A DNA stretch of 64,000 bases from Candidatus Poribacteria bacterium (lineage in GTDB: Bacteria; Poribacteria; WGA-4E; WGA-3G): assembly GCA_022822085.1 (NCBI GenBank), contig JAJECK010000074.1, forward strand, positions 1 through 64,000, given 5' to 3'. This document shows, piece after piece, positions 1 through 9,652 of this stretch (position 1 is the first letter of the stretch; the number at the start of each line of letters is the position of its first letter). The notes under the pieces are model-generated. The model was not told the origin of the DNA, ran no database searches, and saw nothing but the letters and a program-made list of their open reading frames with translations. Made by a program: the position numbers and the translations under genes.

Positions 1-34
1 TGATTTCACAACGATCTAATGTTATACTAATCAT
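1..34 (-). CDS. Start of a protein cut by the window edge
   Basis: Only the first eleven codons are present; they read MISITLDRCEI and run off the left edge. The start is well supported because a strong Shine-Dalgarno (AGGAGAGG) lies seven bases before the ATG. Nothing can be said about function. Confidence 0.55.
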   Translation of the reverse strand, partial: MISITLDRCEI

Positions 35-232
35 TGGTATCCTCTCCTATTCTAATAGATTATTTGGAAAGGATACCATTTTTCTATGTACATCGCAACA
101 AATACCTAAATTTAGATTTGTGCAAAAACTTTACACACCCTCATGTGCGTATGTTCCTTGAAACACAAAACCTAATATTAGGAAAATTAATAAGTTAATA
201 CAAACATTACGTTTTCGCATATATCTACTCCT

Positions 233-1003
233 TTACTTGTGTAGGTTAAGGTACTCATAAGGGTCAATCCCTGATGAATCATAATCTAAAACAGTTATGT
301 GGTTTGGTGGGTTTAATAGGTCAACGTCCTGTGGCACATATCCTTTTTTGCGAGTTATACGTTTTGTTACGGTTCCATCAGGGTGCACATCCTCAACAAC
401 TTTTATGTAAACAGTGTTAGGGATGTTTAAATAAACTTTACCGTTTCCTGCGTTAAGAGATGAACCCGTAAAGTCTCTCTTTCCTTCATTCCATAATTTT
501 ATGGTAACGCGCGCCATGAGTTCCATATTCATTTTATAATGATCAGGCATCATACCGTATGCGTTTTTCTCTGTCATCCAAACAGCAAAACCATTCCATC
601 CTTCAGGTATCTTTGGATAGGGACCAAAACCGAAAGGTGATTCTTCCATATAAGGATGTATGGAAGTGTCTATCATAATATCTCGTCCATCAACGTTAAC
701 ATTAACAGATTTTGCTTTATTCATATCTATTAAGGATTTGCGTAACTCTGTTTTAAACGTAGCACTATTTTGAATTGGTACTTTCTTTGTGGATTGTGTT
801 GTGCTTTCTACCGACGCTTGATCGGGTGCTTGTTCTGTCTTGTTTCGGCTATCAGATTTTTGGATTTCCAATTGGCGTAGCAGTTCTTCATCTTTGGCAG
901 CCGCGCGCCTTTCGTCTGCCGTATCGTGTTGATACCAGAAAACACATGCAATAGCAAATAAAATAAGAAAGACAACACCGCCAAATATCCATTTATTGAA
1001 CAT
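233..1003 (-). CDS. Membrane-anchored protein with C-terminal GIDPY motif
   Basis: A 256-residue protein with one N-terminal hydrophobic helix (about residues 5-23) and no cysteine lipobox, followed by a charged low-complexity linker and a globular C-terminal half. It is probably held in the inner membrane with the rest outside. The C-terminal half carries SPFGFGPYPKIP and ends in GIDPYEYLNL. The lipoprotein at 26793-27434 has the same SPFGFGPYPEIP and GIDPYKLLNL motifs, so the two are paralogues joined to different anchors. The start is fixed by AGGAGG six bases upstream of the ATG. I do not recognise the family and assign no function. Confidence 0.8.
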   Translation of the reverse strand: MFNKWIFGGVVFLILFAIACVFWYQHDTADERRAAAKDEELLRQLEIQKSDSRNKTEQAPDQASVESTTQSTKKVPIQNSATFKTELRKSLIDMNKAKSVNVNVDGRDIMIDTSIHPYMEESPFGFGPYPKIPEGWNGFAVWMTEKNAYGMMPDHYKMNMELMARVTIKLWNEGKRDFTGSSLNAGNGKVYLNIPNTVYIKVVEDVHPDGTVTKRITRKKGYVPQDVDLLNPPNHITVLDYDSSGIDPYEYLNLHK

Positions 1004-1373
1004 CTCAAACCTCCTTTTATACCCGCATCCTGTTTAGAATACACTAAGTTTAGCGTATTTACACCTCAAAACAGTCTGATATAGGTTGAAGTCCTTACAT
1101 GATTAAAAATGCTTCTGCCAAAACCTGAAACTATTTTTATTCATTAAATCCTTGAAAATCACGGAGCAATGGGTTGTATTCAGGAAATATCCATTCACGC
1201 AAACCCAGATAATTGACGAAGGTATTGGTTAAATAAAAAATATTAATTATTAATATCTTAAATTGACATATTTATATATTATTACGACATAATACTTATG
1301 TATATCAAATAAAATGTGGAATTCGTATTTTTTTGTAATTTGCAAAAATAATTGGGCAAAATAATGAAGCCAT
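1004..1373. other. AT-rich intergenic stretch
   Basis: Left part of the 1 kb gap between the membrane protein and the PorV-like gene. It is AT-rich. I see no credible ORF, RNA gene or terminator here; the minus-strand promoter of the neighbouring gene probably lies at its left end. The remainder of the gap holds the repeats and the pseudogene listed next. Confidence 0.5.
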
Positions 1374-1474
1374 GACTTACGCATTCCCCTTGAAAGGGGT
1401 AAAAGTCGTTATTTCAGTGATCTAACCCCCTAAATCCCCCTTGTAAGTGGGACTTTGAATACATTGCGTAAGTC
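1374..1474. repeat. MITE-like element with 10-bp inverted ends
   Basis: A 101-bp segment bounded by GACTTACGCA on the left and its exact complement TGCGTAAGTC on the right. The interior has a run of CCCCCTAAATCCCCCTT type that could pair with the earlier CCCCTTGAAAGGGG hairpin. No coding capacity. This is the architecture of a short non-autonomous transposon; no second copy is seen in the window, so the call rests on the termini alone. Confidence 0.4.
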
Positions 1475-1482
1475 CGAGTACA

Positions 1483-1932
1483 GAACTCATAGCGAGTAAC
1501 ATCTAAGTAATTGTTAACAGACACCTGTTGTCATGTGATAATGTATCAACAATACTATTAATACTTACATATTATGACTATTATGACCAAAATTCCTACA
1601 AATGTCAAACTTTTTTCTGAAAATATGAAATTTTCATCTGTTGACATCTTTCCCATAAACCCATAAAAGTCCTAAACTTCACAAAAACGCATAGTAACGA
1701 TACCTTCGAGAGGAACCATATTTTGGGGAAGCTGTTCGATATTCTTATCCATCTATTCGACGCGTGTTTTTAACCAAATTTTCATTTTTTCTACTTCCTG
1801 TTCATAGGCCGGGTATCCTGGTCCGTTGTTGCCAAATATTGTCCGACCTGATACACACCATCTTTGGAAGTTCTGTTTTTGTGCTTGAACTCATTGCGAC
1901 TAATATCTAAGAATCGTACTCGCTATGAGTTC
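1483..1932. repeat. Direct and inverted repeats flanking a gene relic
   Basis: A motif beginning GAACTCATAGCGAGTA at 1483 recurs as a diverged direct copy at 1887 (GAACTCATTGCGACTA, followed in both cases by ATCTAAG-like sequence) and as an exact inverted copy at 1917-1932 (TACTCGCTATGAGTTC). The 1887-1932 pair forms an imperfect palindrome. The repeats bracket the CotH-like pseudogene fragment, so they probably mark the insertion or deletion that truncated it. Confidence 0.5.
1672..1890 (-). pseudogene. CotH-kinase-type protein, C-terminal fragment
   Basis: Reading the minus strand from about 1890 gives NFQRWCVSGRTIFGNN, then YPAYEQEVEKMKIWLKTRVE, an in-frame stop, MDKNIEQLPQN and a final stop at 1672. 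The pattern F-RW, then YP-YE-EVE-MK-WL--R-EWMD--I-QL is typical of the end of exported CotH-like spore-coat kinase proteins. In a live gene the stop would be the W of the EWMD motif (TGG to TAG). The fragment starts inside the direct repeat at 1887, has no start codon or signal sequence, and is therefore a relic. Confidence 0.6.
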
Positions 1933-2040
1933 GATATATAAAGTGAAGAAAAAGGACATATATACACGCTTGCGAAGCCTTTAAAATATTAGGAATTTGT
2001 AAATTTAGGGGTTTCTATTGAAATAGACAGATTTTAACAT

Positions 2041-3045
2041 CTAAAACCTGACACGGAGGGAGAGGCGGTTATTTATACCTAAATCCGGTTGTCGTTGATA
2101 TGCGTAGTCCACATGGAATGCTGCACCGGTGATAAATCGGAGTTGGAGACCTGCCCCTGCAGTAAAATACATTGCACGGGAAGTGCCGTTCCGACCATCA
2201 AACCCGCAACGTAGTGCTAACAGTTCAAACAGCACATATTCCGCACCCGTGTGAAATTCATAGTCGTTACGGGTGTCAATATCGGCTGCTAAGGTGAGTT
2301 TGCTATTGAAAATTGCGAGTTTTTGATGGTAAGCTACACCTACTTTAAAACGTGGCAAAAGCGTCTCTGTGTGTGGCGCTTCCCACTCGTTTTCTGGTGG
2401 TGTGTTCCAATAGAGTTTGGTTGTGAGAAAATCACTCGCAACGATACCCAAGGCGAAAGAAGCGGGTTTATCTTGCTTCGTTCTTGCGAGTATACCGAGA
2501 TCGCTGCCGCCGCCGACAGCATTGGTATTGAGATAGGAATCAATGTAAATTATTTTGAGATTAGCACCGAGCTGGATGTAAATATCTTGTGGTAAAGTTA
2601 TGAGATTTGCCCCACCACTGAGTAATATAGCATTACTTGTATTGCTAAATGTGTTAACGACATACGGACGGTTGTCGGGACCGACCGCTTTACTGGTAAC
2701 AGGAATCCCTGTAACCTGAATATCATCCACACCGACGCGAAGCCAACTGATGCCGAAAGACATTTTTCGGGAAAACGGATAGATATAACTTGCGACATCA
2801 TAGGCTGCGAGGTCAGCAAGTGTGGAATGCATGAAATTAAATTCGTGATGCGTCAGTTGTGCGATACCAGCAGGATTATAGTAAGCGGTACTCGCTTCAT
2901 CGGCAATTGCGGTAAATGCGTTTCCCATACCTAACGGACGTGCCCCTGTCCCTAATGTGAGGAAGTCCGCAGTATACGTCCTTCCATAAGCAATCGGCAG
3001 TAATGCGTATATAAAAAGGATAGATATTAGAAGAATTTTTTTCAT
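2041..3045 (-). CDS. PorV-like outer-membrane beta-barrel (PorV/UPF0164 family)
   Basis: A 334-residue exported protein: signal peptide about residues 1-21, then a start typical of the PorV/UPF0164 family (FLTLGTGARPLGMGNAFTA, followed by AYYNPAG), and alternating beta-strand sequence ending in an aromatic-containing RLSLRVRF, as outer-membrane barrels do. In type IX secretion PorV is the barrel that carries cargo to the PorU sortase at the surface. Here it lies 62 bp downstream of a gingipain-like gene in the same direction, the same order as porU-porV in Porphyromonas gingivalis. The fold and export are well supported; the T9SS role is inferred from the neighbour. Confidence 0.75.
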   Translation of the reverse strand: MKKILLISILFIYALLPIAYGRTYTADFLTLGTGARPLGMGNAFTAIADEASTAYYNPAGIAQLTHHEFNFMHSTLADLAAYDVASYIYPFSRKMSFGISWLRVGVDDIQVTGIPVTSKAVGPDNRPYVVNTFSNTSNAILLSGGANLITLPQDIYIQLGANLKIIYIDSYLNTNAVGGGSDLGILARTKQDKPASFALGIVASDFLTTKLYWNTPPENEWEAPHTETLLPRFKVGVAYHQKLAIFNSKLTLAADIDTRNDYEFHTGAEYVLFELLALRCGFDGRNGTSRAMYFTAGAGLQLRFITGAAFHVDYAYQRQPDLGINNRLSLRVRF

Positions 3046-3107
3046 AATTTTATCTTGCTATCAGTTGAAACCTTGACTGCTGACAACCAACAACTGATTG
3101 CTAATAA

Positions 3108-6100
3108 TCATTTCAATTTCATCATTTTCAGAATGTGTGTCTGGTCATCTTCATCATCAAGGCTTTTGACTATAAATTTACCGAAATAAACACCATTCGC
3201 TACTTCGTTACCATCGTCATCCTTGCCATCCCACTTGAGTTGAATGAACCCAGCTGTGGCTTCCGTTTCCAGTTCTCTGATAAGTCTACCTGTGACCGTA
3301 TAGATTTTGACTGTAAGAGACTCACCCGGCCGTGTCAATTCACAGGTTAATGTGGTATTCTTTGAGAAAGGATTTGGATAATTCAGAGGTTCCACCAACT
3401 GAAGTTGTCCATGCACCTGAAAGTCAACCTCACTCCCGCCTGTATTTCCATCAAGATCGCTTGCGGTGAGGCGAAGTTGATATTCACGCGGTTCCAGTTC
3501 AGGCGAATTATATGTCAATATAAGTTGCGACGACCCAGGATGGTGTGTGAGTTTGTAATCTGTATTAGCAATAGTCTCAAACTCACCGAACCGTCCCAAT
3601 TCAAGTTTCACAGGACGCGTGATGTAGTCTATACCTCGTGCATCCGTGAGTGTGGCTTGGATAAGCGGGGCATTGTCAACTGGGGCCCCATCAATAAAGT
3701 GTTTCTGGTTGCCAACGGTTAACTGAATGTCGGGGGGTATAGAATCTTCACTCCGCAGGCAAGTCATCGTTCCCAAATATGATGTTTCCACTTGAATCGT
3801 GCCCACTATACTTGTAGAAAATACGAAACGATCACCGACTTCAAAAGGGTCAGGTCCTTGTGTTATCAGTAATTTCAACCCATAATCACTGTGTTCAAAA
3901 GGTTTGCCGGCTGTTCCATATATTGGCACACCATTCTTCACTAATACCCCACTGTTTTTACCTTCAATCTGAAACTGCGTAGGTGACACAAATAGGATGA
4001 GCCAAGTGTCTTGCGGCATTGTCGTCTCAGGTAACAGTTCAAGATATTGAACTGTGCCATCTCCGCTGTTTCTGTTGTTAAAAGATGTCGCATAAAATTG
4101 GTCTGTCCCCTCACCCGGTGCTTCAATGTGTGAGATGTCAAAGCGTAACATATCACCATATTGGAAAGGTGTTTCCCCGACCTCAATATCAAGTAAGAAT
4201 CCGAGATTAGTGTTAGAGAAACTTGTCTCAAAATGGCTAAACGGCAAAAGAGATATCCCGCTTTGGATAACTTCTAATTTTGGATGTTCTGTGTCCGCGT
4301 CAGTTCCCGTTGGTTCCGGCATATAGAGAAGTCGATAAGTTCTTTCACTTTCAAAGAGCACTACCCAAGCACCGATGTCAGTACCTTCAGGTGCGATTTC
4401 AACATCAGCCAAAGTTCCATCACCGCTGTTTTTAGAACGGATATGTGTGGCGCGTGTAGATGTATATAACTTTCCGTTAGCCTGTTTTTTAACTTCAGAG
4501 TTATCAAGCCGCACCCAGTTAGCTATCGTATCAATCCAGAGATACACACCGAAGGTACTCGCCCTTGTTTCTACTCCCATCTTTACCCTTTCCTCGATAG
4601 ATGGTTCTTCAATTAACACATCCGGCTCGCTACCAAAAAGTTCCCGTATGATTTCCTGTCGGATCTGCATATAATCATAATCGAGTTCAACAGTAACTGG
4701 TGCTTGTAATTTAAATGCGTTCCATTGATCCGCAGCGGTATCGTTCAACTGCAGTGTGTACCCTTGCAAAGATGGATGCGTAGGTAATGCAACAGGATAT
4801 AGCATTGCTGATGCGTGGTTTTCATTATGGTCACCTCTGACAATAGGGAAAGGTAGATTCTGTTTGTTGCTAACCTCTCCAGTGCCTCCAATATAATAGA
4901 CATAGTGCGTATCCGTAGTATCTGAAACAATTGGACTGATGGACATAACAGCGGGCTCATTTTGAATTGCCCCAGCAGGCGCGATTAACCGCAAACCACC
5001 ATCAATACTCGTTACGCGTGTAGGGACTGCCCCGATAACGCTTTCAGAAACAGTAATCTGCCTATATCCAAGATTATCTCGTTCATTATTTTCACGCACT
5101 TTGCCGGGCTCATCACCCTCACTATAAATCGGGTCAATGTAAACAAACACATCATGCACACCGTTCCGTAAAGATGCTGGTATGGAAACAGTCGCAATAG
5201 GATTGATGTTGAGTGGATCGGCTGTGTAGGCATTAGAACGTTGGAGCAAGGGATTGCGAACGACCCAGTCATCCGGTTTAATATGCGTGCGTCCAAGTAT
5301 ATTCGCATTAACGTCTATAATACCGTCTTCATCAATATCTGGATTCCCACTGAAAAACACGACCTCAATGTCAACTTCGGAAAGCCCTAATTCCGTAATC
5401 AGATCACGTTCAGCAGTAACCGAATCATCAGAAGAAGTAGAAGTGCCTGTGACTTCAATATCTACTGACAAAATCTGTTCGTTTATCCCATCTCTTTGCT
5501 TACTTGTAGTATAACTTATATGTTCAATATCAGAGTACCGTTTTGAAACCACAGAAAGATTGGGATCCGTATATGGGTAAAATCTAAAATAATCGGAGAT
5601 GACGACAAAACCGTCCGCATCCGTAATCTGAATATCGTAGCGAAAAGCGGAACCGTCAGTTGGAGCAGGCAAAGGTTCAGGTATTTTCCACCATCTTGCG
5701 GTGGTAACAGATGAAGATGTTGATTCTGCGTTCATATCAACAAGCTCCATATCAACAAGGTCTCTATTAGCAGTTAATGGATTCCGCCATTCTAGGACCA
5801 CAGACACAGTTTCTTTATTATTATCAGAAATATGGGCGGAGATATCAATCTTGTCCTCGCCGGATTCTGTGGTAATCAATTTTGTTTGTATGTCAAGAAT
5901 CTTCGGTATCTCAACGGTGAAACCATCACCGCCGACAGCGACTTCGGTATCGTTTTCAGCGTAATACTCTACATGGGCATCTCCAGGTGATATGTTTTTT
6001 GGCACTTCTATTTTAACATCGTCAAATTTACCGTTCGTTACTTGTAAGGTCTCTGTGACAAGGACATCACCTGCGTAGAACTCCTTTGGTGCGCCGGTTT

Positions 6101-9100
6101 TATCTACACCAATTGACTGTTGTCCTGGGAAAGTTGCCTTAACCGTCAGTTCACCATTAAAACTTGTGTTCCGAGTAAATACTTTTTTCTGTGATGCAGC
6201 GTCATATCGGGCAATCTGAATGTATCCCGGTGCAATCTTTAGGGTTCCACCTGCTTTGACTGTTTTCGTCTCAATTTTAGGAAGAATCTCATAATCTGCC
6301 ATAGCGATCTGTAGTGCGGGGTCCCCAAAAAGCGTATATTCCAGCATTATATCCAGCTGCGATGTCCCTTCTGTCATCAGATATTCAAGTTTGGAATCAA
6401 AACTAAGTGGTCCCAATTGACGTACATTTCGTTGGAAAAGCAGATCAAAGATAATCCGATTTAGGCTATCATTTCCAGATCCGTAAGTGAGTCTGGTTGC
6501 ACTGAGCATCCCGATAATACCGCCTCTTTCTTTACGTAGCAGTTTTTCAGCCATACTCGGTTCGCCGGGTTTGTCAAAATATCCATTATAGCAACTCAAA
6601 ACGAGCATAAAGGGGAGATGATCAGTCTCTTTGACTTTATCAATAGACGTATTATCAAAGATAATTTCGTGTGCCCAGACGACGCGTCCACCATGTCCAG
6701 CGTATTGAGCTACGACTCCTCCTTCTCCTAAAGCCTCGATAATTCTACCTTTTGCAACATGCTGTGGAAAGGTTTTAGGGTAATCATCTGGATTCGCCTC
6801 CACTTCATCTATCACATCTTCAAGATATATCTCAACAGTTTCATATCCGAGCCGCGTATGGTCTTTCGCTATTTCGTTAAGGCTTCTTTTGAATATATCA
6901 TCACCCGAATTGCTAACTTCATCATCTGCGACAGAAATAATCCTACGTCTCCAAGCACCGTTAGGTCGTTGTGCTTCATAATTGATTATCTTGTCAACGA
7001 TAATGTCAGCTTCAGCCTCGGTTTCAACGCTCAATCTGCCCAGATAAAAATCTACAAATTCATCATGTCCTGAGACCGTGCCATACCAATGGTCTGCGGA
7101 AGTTCTTCCGAAAGAATCGGTAGGGATATAGTGGGGCGGGATATATCCCACAAGTTCAGGTGGGTCAGGATGAATTTCTTTATCTATACCTCGAAAATCA
7201 TAGGTGCCATCACCCAAGATAACGAAGTATGAGAGGGCTGGTGAAGTCCAATTCTGATAAGCATAGGTCAGAAAATCCTTTATCCACTTCGGATGTACTT
7301 TTCCATCACCAAAGGTGTTGTAAACATCCATGACATCAACAACTTTTGTGCGGTATCCACCCCCCTTTGTCGTAGAACGCCACTCTGCTAACCTGTCAGC
7401 TGCCTCTCGGAATCTGGCATGTGTCAAAACGAGGTAATCCACACCGTTCAATGGGTTTCGCAAGTCGCTGGGTTGCACAATTTCAATCTTAACCGGTTTA
7501 CGAAGTGCGGCATTTGATACTGCTATAAACTCTGTTGTTCGGGTATCCGGTATCTGGAAAGTTGCTGTGTAGGTGTGATTTGGAACACCTCTGAGGTCTC
7601 CCGCATTCAATGCTCTGAGCCGTGCACGCATCACATCATCTGTTGCATATTGGGTTACATTTACACCTTGAAGTTTAGCGGTGAGCGTATTTCCATTTGT
7701 TTCAAAAACGGACACTTGCGGATCAAAAAACGCATCAATCCTAAATTGGTGTGTCACACCTTTCTTTTCGCTCTCCTGTGTCGCTTTGACAGGTGTGCCA
7801 AAACGAAGTTCGTCATTTACAGCCAAAAAGAGACGTGTATATTCCACCCAAAACCGATTAAGGTAGATATGATATGGATACCGTGTTGTATCCTCTTCAT
7901 AATTGCTGTCAATACGCGTCAGAGAGAGTACATTATTTTCTCCCTGTGCTGCGTCTTTGAGGTTATTCCACACGCGGAGATTTTTAGAGAGAGTTACTTG
8001 TGCTTGGCGGTCCCATTCTGCCAGATCTATCCGGACCCCATTTACTGATGCCAAGATTTGATGGGTTACAGGTGTTCCCCCTTGTAGGACCAAGTCTATT
8101 TTCGGTGGATCAAAACTCTTAGCCACATCATAAATCGGAAAGTCAAGTCGCAGCTCGCCGATATCACTTGCATTTTTGATACCGTCCCAAAACCAAAAGT
8201 CTAAAGCGTCAAACCACTTGTGTTTATCGCCTCCCGATACAGCCTCAGGATAAACAAATTCAAGGTTGTTTGATAAGTGATCCTCCTCAAAAATAACACG
8301 TGATCGGAAAGTCGGCACCTGAATGGCTGTAGCATCACTTGGACTTGCTTCAATTTGCGGCACTCGAGGCGACTGTTGTCCATCTGCAGCCACACTTAGC
8401 CAATAGACATTCCACAATGTATATGCGTTCTTTGGAAAAGGGCTTTCAGGATCAGTGGAACTATGTGCCAAAAATACAATTGCATCTTCAGCATCAAACC
8501 TTCCATCTACTGCCCCACTAACATAAATAGGAATTTCCTTATCTGCATGAGTAATGCGAAGCTTACGTGGGTCAATGCCTATAAGGTCAATTCCCCAATC
8601 TGTCTTGAGAGATGCGGCTGTGACCTGATGGATGCCAGTTTCATCAATATAGAGTTTGTAACGGGTCTGTTGTGAATTATGGACAGCGGGAGCAGCACCA
8701 AGTTCTCCTGCTCTATTGTGAAAAATCCCACCTCCATTCAAATCGACGTTGAACACCTTACGATAATCCGCATAGTTGAGAATATGTTGTCTATAGACTT
8801 GTTCGTAAGGGTCTGTTCGTGTAGAATTGAACACTGTCCTCGATGCACGCGGTTGCAGCTGCGTTTTAAACGGGATAAAAACTGTGAGACTATTATAGGA
8901 ACGAAGTTGACGTGTAGTAGTATTATACTGAACCGGATATAGAGCCAAACTAATGACGCGTTGTGAACGAATATACCCATCCATCTCAATTCGAGCAAGT
9001 ACTCCAGGATATTGTTTGAGGTTGACTGCTTTTATTTTGTGCCGATTTCCTACACTACTATCGGATTGTAAAGGACCGGCATTATCAGAATCTCGGTCTA

Positions 9101-9524
9101 TACTCACTGGCGTTTCAACTTGATATGGCAGAAATCTCACCCCATTATGCGACTGTGATGTGCCTGTGTTAACAGCTACATCTGCTTTGTTGAGTTGAGC
9201 GTCTGCGGGAATAGCTAGTAGAACACGCGTGGCGGGAAGTTTTGGAAATCCAGGTTCATGAACCCAATTACATTCTGTATATTGCACTGTGTAGTGAACA
9301 CCAGCTGCACCAGTATTTTCAGATTGCGTATCTATTGGAACTTCTTTAATCTGGAGTTGGGGAAGTTTGAAATTGACCGTTATACCGTTTGTTGTAGTCA
9401 CTTGGGTGACTTCTGCAACAGCAGTGAAACTAAAAACGAACAGAACCGATACTAAAATAAACCATCCAGCACATAAGAGCCGGACTGTGGGTGATTTCCC
9501 TTTCCAATGTTCAATTGTGAGCAT
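3108..9524 (-). CDS. Gingipain-like C25 protease, PorU-like, with type IX sorting domain
   Basis: A very large exported protein (2,138 residues from the start used). A hydrophobic signal segment lies near residues 18-38. The central peptidase C25 domain carries both catalytic residues: His944 in AGHGGRVVW and Cys978 in VLSCYNGYFD. A long series of beta-rich, Ig/CARDB-like regions follows, and the last ~90 residues form a FlgD/type-A sorting domain (NYPNPF, WDGKDDDGNEVANGVY, final MMKLK). PorU, the T9SS sortase, has this C25-plus-CTD layout but is about half as long. The open frame extends to an ATG at 9602; I prefer 9524, with TAGG nine bases upstream and a better-placed signal peptide. Alternative: a secreted gingipain-type protease, not a sortase. 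Confidence 0.75.
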   Translation of the reverse strand: MLTIEHWKGKSPTVRLLCAGWFILVSVLFVFSFTAVAEVTQVTTTNGITVNFKLPQLQIKEVPIDTQSENTGAAGVHYTVQYTECNWVHEPGFPKLPATRVLLAIPADAQLNKADVAVNTGTSQSHNGVRFLPYQVETPVSIDRDSDNAGPLQSDSSVGNRHKIKAVNLKQYPGVLARIEMDGYIRSQRVISLALYPVQYNTTTRQLRSYNSLTVFIPFKTQLQPRASRTVFNSTRTDPYEQVYRQHILNYADYRKVFNVDLNGGGIFHNRAGELGAAPAVHNSQQTRYKLYIDETGIHQVTAASLKTDWGIDLIGIDPRKLRITHADKEIPIYVSGAVDGRFDAEDAIVFLAHSSTDPESPFPKNAYTLWNVYWLSVAADGQQSPRVPQIEASPSDATAIQVPTFRSRVIFEEDHLSNNLEFVYPEAVSGGDKHKWFDALDFWFWDGIKNASDIGELRLDFPIYDVAKSFDPPKIDLVLQGGTPVTHQILASVNGVRIDLAEWDRQAQVTLSKNLRVWNNLKDAAQGENNVLSLTRIDSNYEEDTTRYPYHIYLNRFWVEYTRLFLAVNDELRFGTPVKATQESEKKGVTHQFRIDAFFDPQVSVFETNGNTLTAKLQGVNVTQYATDDVMRARLRALNAGDLRGVPNHTYTATFQIPDTRTTEFIAVSNAALRKPVKIEIVQPSDLRNPLNGVDYLVLTHARFREAADRLAEWRSTTKGGGYRTKVVDVMDVYNTFGDGKVHPKWIKDFLTYAYQNWTSPALSYFVILGDGTYDFRGIDKEIHPDPPELVGYIPPHYIPTDSFGRTSADHWYGTVSGHDEFVDFYLGRLSVETEAEADIIVDKIINYEAQRPNGAWRRRIISVADDEVSNSGDDIFKRSLNEIAKDHTRLGYETVEIYLEDVIDEVEANPDDYPKTFPQHVAKGRIIEALGEGGVVAQYAGHGGRVVWAHEIIFDNTSIDKVKETDHLPFMLVLSCYNGYFDKPGEPSMAEKLLRKERGGIIGMLSATRLTYGSGNDSLNRIIFDLLFQRNVRQLGPLSFDSKLEYLMTEGTSQLDIMLEYTLFGDPALQIAMADYEILPKIETKTVKAGGTLKIAPGYIQIARYDAASQKKVFTRNTSFNGELTVKATFPGQQSIGVDKTGAPKEFYAGDVLVTETLQVTNGKFDDVKIEVPKNISPGDAHVEYYAENDTEVAVGGDGFTVEIPKILDIQTKLITTESGEDKIDISAHISDNNKETVSVVLEWRNPLTANRDLVDMELVDMNAESTSSSVTTARWWKIPEPLPAPTDGSAFRYDIQITDADGFVVISDYFRFYPYTDPNLSVVSKRYSDIEHISYTTSKQRDGINEQILSVDIEVTGTSTSSDDSVTAERDLITELGLSEVDIEVVFFSGNPDIDEDGIIDVNANILGRTHIKPDDWVVRNPLLQRSNAYTADPLNINPIATVSIPASLRNGVHDVFVYIDPIYSEGDEPGKVRENNERDNLGYRQITVSESVIGAVPTRVTSIDGGLRLIAPAGAIQNEPAVMSISPIVSDTTDTHYVYYIGGTGEVSNKQNLPFPIVRGDHNENHASAMLYPVALPTHPSLQGYTLQLNDTAADQWNAFKLQAPVTVELDYDYMQIRQEIIRELFGSEPDVLIEEPSIEERVKMGVETRASTFGVYLWIDTIANWVRLDNSEVKKQANGKLYTSTRATHIRSKNSGDGTLADVEIAPEGTDIGAWVVLFESERTYRLLYMPEPTGTDADTEHPKLEVIQSGISLLPFSHFETSFSNTNLGFLLDIEVGETPFQYGDMLRFDISHIEAPGEGTDQFYATSFNNRNSGDGTVQYLELLPETTMPQDTWLILFVSPTQFQIEGKNSGVLVKNGVPIYGTAGKPFEHSDYGLKLLITQGPDPFEVGDRFVFSTSIVGTIQVETSYLGTMTCLRSEDSIPPDIQLTVGNQKHFIDGAPVDNAPLIQATLTDARGIDYITRPVKLELGRFGEFETIANTDYKLTHHPGSSQLILTYNSPELEPREYQLRLTASDLDGNTGGSEVDFQVHGQLQLVEPLNYPNPFSKNTTLTCELTRPGESLTVKIYTVTGRLIRELETEATAGFIQLKWDGKDDDGNEVANGVYFGKFIVKSLDDEDDQTHILKMMKLK

Positions 9525-9652
9525 TATCATTAACCTAAAAATCAAAGCTAACCTATAAACGAAATCATGAGACGTATTGAATTTGTTGTTAGTTGAAAAC
9601 ACATTTGCTTTTCTTCAGAAAATGTGAGGTAGCAACTAAAACAGGACCACTT

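Noticed and set aside
7575..8048. 157-codon plus-strand open frame
   Set aside because: Antisense to the gingipain-like gene, no Shine-Dalgarno, Cys/Ile-rich shadow translation.
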